DNA from: Prunus persica
Lineage: Eukaryota; Streptophyta; Magnoliopsida; Rosales; Rosaceae
Reading direction: 5' to 3'
DNA length: 64,000 bases
Assembly: GCF_000346465.2 (NCBI RefSeq)
Contig: NC_034013.1
Coordinates: 2,836,150-2,900,149, forward strand
Positions 58,419-64,000 of this stretch are shown here, one piece after another. A program made the translations under genes and the position numbers. Under the pieces are notes generated by a model. The model did not search any database. It saw nothing but the letters and a program-made list of their open reading frames with translations, and was not told the origin of the DNA. Numbering within the stretch: position 1 is the stretch's first letter; each line of letters opens with the position of its first letter.

Positions 58419-58903
58419 TAGGCCCTTTTTGGTTCACGAAATGGATTTGAGGGGAAATCATTTCCCATGTCATTTCCCAAGGAATGGGAATGAATGATTC
58501 CTTTCCCATGTTTGGTAATGTCGGGAAAGTAATCGGGAGATTTCACTTTGTTTCCTTTCTCATGTTTGTTTTAAGTAGGAATGGATAATAAAGTTTGTAT
58601 AAATTTTCAATTATACCCACATTAAATCAAATAAAAAAAGAATGCATTTAATGATACGTTGTAATTATAAATTGTTCATAGGGATAAAATAATGATGAAA
58701 ATTGTGCATTGAATATTGGCTCATTTTCCCAAACTTTCCCATGAGAAGGGAAAATAAAACCCGAGCTAAGAGGAGGGCTTCACTTTCCCCCTTACTTTCC
58801 CATTTGCCAGGCAACCAATTCCCATGCCTGGACTTACCAAATATAGGAAAGCAATTGAATTCCCATTCCCAAGCCTCATTTCCAATGAACCAAACGGGGC
58901 CTA
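58419..58903. mobile_element. Tourist-like MITE, 485 bp
   Basis: Inverted ends taggccctttttggttca and tgaaccaaacggggccta; GGCC..TTTGGTT termini with T(A/T)A flanks are typical of PIF/Harbinger MITEs. It has a repeated 'tttcccatg' body. It interrupts the gypsy gag gene at its 3' side. Confidence 0.75.
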
Positions 58904-60520
58904 AGTGCTTGTGGGAATGGAGCAGGAAAAGGGCACTTAACAATTTCAGAATCATTATTTTCTTTTTCATTATTTTTGGATTTTTCTAAATTCTTTTTAT
59001 TTTCAACTGTTACTAAATCATATTTCCCAATTATTTTTCCACTACGAAGAGTAGTGACAACCTTCACATATTCATACTTATTTTCATTCAAAGAAGAAGA
59101 AGAAGGGGTAGTTACCTCTAACTGTGCATGTGGATTAAGTTGGGCTTGAGAAGGAAATTTACCCTTTTCTTGAATTGACAGTGAAGAAGTGAGTTTGGAA
59201 AGAGTGCTCTTAATCTCACCCATGTCCACATTCTTTTGATTTGTAGCAGTTTGGCTTTGTATGAATTGCTTCATAACATCTTCCAAATTTGATGACGATG
59301 ATTGTCCTTCCACCTGCGGAGAATAATAAAAACAATTAGATTTTTGTTGAGGCACATTATTATTAGTATTATTTCTCCAACTGAAATTTGGGTGGTTTCT
59401 CCATCTTGGATTATAAGTTTTAGAAAAAGTGGATGGTTTTTTAAATTGATTCACAAAGTTTGCTTGATCATGCAACATTTCTCAGAAAGCTGGAAGTGTT
59501 GGACACTCTTTTGTTACATGTCCCATGACCCCGCAAACTTCACAAATCTAAAAAATTTCTTGACTTGCAATTGGATTAACTTTTTGAGGCAATTTTGATT
59601 TTAGAGTTTCAACTTCCCTAGCCATTGTTGCCAATTGAGCTTTGAGACTATCTTTCTCCTTAAGGTGATAAATACCGCCGCTAGAAGGATTAATAGAAGA
59701 TTTTGCGGCTTTTGGGAATTAGGCTCAAATGTGTTGGGAGTGCTCCAAATCTGAGATTTCTCTGCAATTTCATCAAGAAAATCAAAAGCATCTTCAGGAT
59801 CTTTATACATAAAATTTCCATTGCACATCATCTCAATAAATTGTCGATCTTTAGGTGTTAAGCCATCATAAAAATGACTTACCACCCTCCATCTTTCAAA
59901 ACCATGGTGAGGACATAACATTAACAAATCTTTAAATCTTTCCCAAGCTTGAGGTAAAGACTCAGTATCTTTTTGAGAAAATGTGGTCATTTGTCGTTTC
60001 AAAGAATTTGTCTTTTGAATTGAAAAAAATTTCTTGAAAAATTCAGTTTGCATTCAAGCCATGTTCCAATTGTTCTTGGCCTTAGCGAATAAAGCCAAGT
60101 TTTCGCTTTATCTTTCAGTGAAAATGGAAAAAGTTTTAGCAAAACCGTATCAAGTCTACACCCTTGTGTTGGAAAAGTTCCACAAACTTCCTCAAACTCA
60201 CGCACATGTGAATATGAATTTTCAGATTCCATTCCATGAAAAGTTGGTAAAAGTCGTATCATGCCCGATTTAAAATAAAAAGTTTGACCATTTAACGGAA
60301 AAATGATGCAAGATGGCACACTTGTACAAGTAGGATGCAAATAATCATGTAATGTCCTAACAAGTGGATTCTCATCATTATGAACACTATGATTCTCATG
60401 ATTATGAACACTATGATTATCTTCATCATTTTGGGGGCCTTCCAATGCATTATTATTATTATTATTCTCAGCCATTTTGTGATGAAATTTGGTCAAATTG
60501 AGGTTTCTTTGCAAATCTAC
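58904..60520 (-). pseudogene. Ty3/gypsy gag remnant (Athila-like)
   Basis: Three overlapping frames together cover a capsid-type gag: FHGMESENSYSHVREFEEVC, LKLFPFSLKDKAKTWLYSL, WERFKDLLMLCPHHGFERW and a C-terminal part ending TTLRSGKI and KCPFPAPFPQAL. The CPHHG and LFPFSL.DKAK.WL signatures fit plant Athila/Tat-type gag. Frames change near 60050 and 59660 and a stop lies near 59480. The pol part is absent; the MITE and unrelated DNA follow. Confidence 0.85.
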
Positions 60521-60761
60521 CAAACCGATCACGATATCTCATAAACAAAATAAAGAAGCAACAAATAAATAAATAAAAACTAAACTAATTTTTTAAATTA
60601 TATATAAAAAAAAAAACTAAGACAAAAGCAAACAAAAAAACACCAAAAATAAAAACAGAAAGGAAAATTTGAGTTTGATAAGCCTTACCGAATTAGCTTT
60701 TGGAAACTAAAACCGCAAATCTTAACAATGAATTTCTTTGTGCTACTTTTCGCTTCACCGC

Positions 60762-60779
60762 TCCCCTGCAACAGTGCCA
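60762..60779 (-). promoter_or_regulatory. Gypsy primer-binding site
   Basis: The minus strand reads tggcactgttgcagggga, close to tggcgccgttgccgggga, the aspartate-tRNA-type site of Athila-like elements as I know it. It precedes the gag remnant by about 250 bp, as expected. Confidence 0.7.
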
Positions 60780-61980
60780 AAAACTTGTTGCATCCACCCA
60801 AGTACAAGTAGTCACACTTAGAAATAATCTTGGAAGTCCAAGTATCGTATCCTCAAGGAGCAGGTAGGCAAATATCTGCACACAAAAAAATAATTAAACG
60901 TACCACAATAAAAGTGACAAGCAAAATGAAAAAGTAATTTGATTTGATTGTTGTGAAAATTGAGTTTAAAAATGAAATATCAATAATGGAAATGTTAAGG
61001 CATCAAGGTTCAATTCTTTAAACAAAATATGTTTCATGCTCTTTAATCCAAATTATAACTCGATTAAAATCATCATTGAGAAACTTTAACCGGAAGATAA
61101 AGAAATTAAAACCAATTTAATTTTTCAATGTAATCTTTTATTAATGATTGTTTAGAAAATGAAATTGCTTAATATCTACTCTTTTAATTTAAAAGCATGT
61201 CAAGCCAGTTCTTAACAATGAGAAAAATATAATTGAACTCATGAAAAGATAATAGCACTTAATATCAATCAAAATAAAAAGATATGAAAATATTGAACAA
61301 CCAAAAATAAAAGAATTTAGCAATTCATACCGTATATTGGATTAAAGAAAAATTCACAAACTTAATCAAAGAACATTCCTTTTAGCCTTAGCTAGAGTTC
61401 TAGCAACTCATTACAAAGGAAAACATAAAACAAAATGGATAAAGAAAATATGTCGTAGTGGTGTCCTTGCCAAATAAGTTGATGGGTGATTTATAGTCGT
61501 CAATGAGGTGAGTGGGAAGTTAATACATTCGTGGTGGGCAATGAAGGGTTTAAGTGAGGGATTAATTGGATTAACATGTGTTGATGGTGGAGAGTTGGTG
61601 GAAAAGAAATAACGGTGAGGTAGGTGGGCGTTAAATGGCTATGAATGACATGAAATAGGCTCTTTAGCTTCAACGGTTTTGTCTTCTCTTCTCCCTCTTT
61701 ACTTCTCTTTACAATCACAATAATCCCACAATCAATTCTTCAATAAAAATCCGCCAGCAATTCTCTTCACACCTAGCTTGAACTTGGACAAATGTATGTC
61801 TTCATCTTTTGGCTTTCCAACTTCCTACAAAAGATAAATTCACCTAATAAGTTCACCAAATTAATATAGAAAATTCATAAATTCAGTTGGTGATAATAAA
61901 ATGTAACAACAAGTGAAATTATATTTATTAAGCCAAAATTATATCATAAAGTCTCCAAAATAATATTAAAAAGATGTAAT
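60780..61980 (-). repeat. Probable 5' LTR region of the gypsy element
   Basis: Lies upstream of the primer-binding site in element orientation. It is AT-rich and non-coding and stops where copia pol sequence begins at 61981. No partner LTR is in the window, so its ends are unknown. Confidence 0.45.
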
Positions 61981-64000
61981 TTGAGACTCTCATCACCGGA
62001 GAGCATGGGTGTATTTTTTTGCAGGAAATATCAGAGGCTTCTAATGTATTTAAAAGCTTCAAAGCACTTGTTGAGAATGAAATTGGAAGAACCATTAAGA
62101 ATTTTCGAACTGATCATGGTGGAGAATATTGTTCAAAGGAGTTTGAAGATTTTTTGTGTTGAGCAAGGCATTATAAGGCAATTACAGTTGCATATACACC
62201 TCAGCAAAATGGTGTATTGGAAAGAAAGAATAGAACAATTCTCAACATGGTTAGAAGCTTGTTGGTTAAGGGGAGAGTTTCGAAGAAATTCTGGCATGAG
62301 GCAGTGTTGTGGTCCATTCATATTTTGAACAAAAGTCCTACTTTTTTTCGTTAAAAACATGACGCGTGAGGAAGCTTGGAGTGGAAGGAAACTACCAGTA
62401 CATCACTTCAAGGTGTTTGGGTGCATAGCATATGCACACATTCTTGATGAGAAGAGGAAGAAGCTTGATGACAAGGGTGAGAAATGCATCTTTCTTGGGG
62501 TGGGTGAACACTCCAAAGCATACAAATTGTTCAACCCCATTACTGAAAAAGTAATTATCAACCGTTATGTGGTATTTGATGAGGAAAGAATATAGGATTG
62601 GACTAAAAAAGGCGCTGTACAGTAGCAAATTCTAGTTGATTTTGATGAAGCAGAAGATAGAACTGAAATGCAGCAGTAGACCACTAGTGAAAAACCCCCA
62701 AATTCTATAAAATGAGTAGCCACTAAAAAACCAACGTATCAGGAAATGACCAGCTTATATGATTCATTATGTAAGTAGTGATGAACTCTCTGATGATGAT
62801 ACTACTGCTCACTTTGCGTTATTTGCATATTATGATCCTACCACATTTGAGGGAGCTGTAAAAAAACCAAAATGGCAAAAAGAAATGGATGCTGATATTA
62901 AGTCGATTAAGAAAAATGATACATGAGAGCTTTTTAACTTGCCAAAAGGACATTAAACAATGGGTGTGAAATGGGTCTTTAAAACCAAGTTAAACGAGAA
63001 AACCGAGAAAGACAAGCACAAGGCTCGTTGGTGGCAAAGGGATACGAGCAAGTATATGGTGTTGATTACAAAGAAGTGTTTGCCCAGTTGCAAGACAAGA
63101 CACTTGACTGGTAATCTCTTTAGCTGCCCAACTCTTGGCCTATTTTTCAATTAGATGTAAAATCTGTCTTCTTACATGGTGAATTGCAAGAACAAGTGTA
63201 TGTAGATTAGCCCCCAGGTCATATGCAACAAGGCTATGAGGAGAAAGTTTATAGATTGAAGAAAGACTTATATGGCTTGAAACAAGCACCACGACCTTGG
63301 TACAATCGTATAGACGCTTATCTTGGTAAACAAGGCTTTCAAAAGTGTCCAAATGAACATGCTTTGTATGTTAAGGTTGGAGAAGAAGGTAAAATGCTTA
63401 TCGTATGCTTGTATGTTGATGATCTAATCTACACAAGAAGTGGTGAGGATATGTGTGAAGATTTTAAAAATTTTGTGATGACAGAGTTTGATATGACATA
63501 TTTGGGGTTAATGCTTCTTGGCATAGAAGTAGTAAAATCAGCAGTTGGAATTTTTATTTGTTAAAAAAAATACATCTAGGAGGTTTTGGAAAGGTTTCAG
63601 ATGCTGAATTGCAATCCAGTTGGAATACCAACTGAAATAGGATTGAAGTTGAGTAGAGATCTTGATGGTGTAAGAGTAGACACCACTTTTTACAAACATA
63701 TTGTTGGTAGTCTGATGTATTTGACTTCAACAAGATCTGACATCATGTATGTCATGAGTTTGATACGTCGATATATGGAGAATCCAACTTAGTTGCATCT
63801 CAGGGCAGCAAAGAGAATTTTTCGTTACTTAAAGGGCACAACTGATCTGGGGATACTTTATAAAAGGGGAGAAAAGCCAAGTTTCTTTGGTTTTACTTAC
63901 AGTGATTATGTAGGTGATATTACTGATAGAAAAAACACTTCTGGGCATGTGTTCTTGATGAGTTCAAGTGTTGTTTCGTAGTCTTAAAAGAAGCAGTAGA
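61981..64000 (+). pseudogene. Ty1/copia integrase-RT-RNase H remnant, runs off right edge
   Basis: Decayed pol: integrase core (TDHGGEY, YTPQQNGVLERKNRT) at 62100-62260; chromodomain-side HHFKVFGCIAYAH near 62400; RT (VKWVFKTKLNEK, YGLKQAPRPWYNRID, active site YVDDLI near 63410); and the GSLMYLTSTRSDIMY region to RNase H near 63890. At least a dozen stops and shifts. The 5' part is cut away by the gypsy insertion. Diverged from the 34422 copia, so a different lineage. Confidence 0.85.

Overview
The window is eukaryotic plant nuclear DNA, AT-rich, with spliced genes (GT-AG introns), many microsatellites and a dense mix of plant transposable elements. Plant-type disease-resistance genes and an SUV2/ATRIP-like checkpoint gene point to a eudicot. 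The RPM1-like genes resemble those I know from woody rosids (Rosaceae-like), but the species is not proven. One assembly gap of 450 N lies at 1959-2408.

Layout. (1) 1-2746: a Mutator-like element on the minus strand whose transposase runs off the left edge. (2) 3666-3815: a SINE with a perfect 15-bp target-site duplication. (3) 4421-11360: two CC-NB-ARC-LRR (CNL, RPM1-like) genes tail to tail, NLR1 (+, one intron) and NLR2 (-, intronless). (4) 11.4-23.9 kb: a repeat-rich spacer with a tandemly duplicated 300-bp repeat, three solo LTRs with 5-bp duplications, a hAT-type MITE nested in another hAT-type MITE, and a probable Pack-MULE carrying pieces of two unrelated host genes inside the largest solo LTR. 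(5) 23969-26782: NLR3 (+). (6) 26.8-40.3 kb: nested LTRs and MITEs, a relic that looks like an NLR upstream region, tandem repeats, a tRNA-type SINE and a two-LTR Ty1/copia element (34422-38915) whose pol is broken by an antisense LTR. (7) 40423-43281: NLR4 (+). (8) 44332-55144: a 12-exon gene on the minus strand whose reconstructed 717-residue product I read as SUV2, the plant ATRIP. (9) 57.1-64 kb: a second copy of a 1.2-kb LTR, a Tourist-like MITE, a decayed Ty3/gypsy gag with its primer-binding site, and a decayed copia pol running off the right edge.

How the genes relate. The four NLRs are paralogues with the same architecture and near-identical motif spacing, so this is a local resistance-gene cluster expanded by duplication and spread out by transposon insertion. 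NLR2 and NLR3 look like the closest pair; NLR1 is the most divergent and alone has an intron between the CC and NB-ARC coding parts. The checkpoint gene is an unrelated single-copy-type neighbour whose long introns have collected a MITE, a LINE tail and LTR-like repeats. I see no tRNA, rRNA or CRISPR features.
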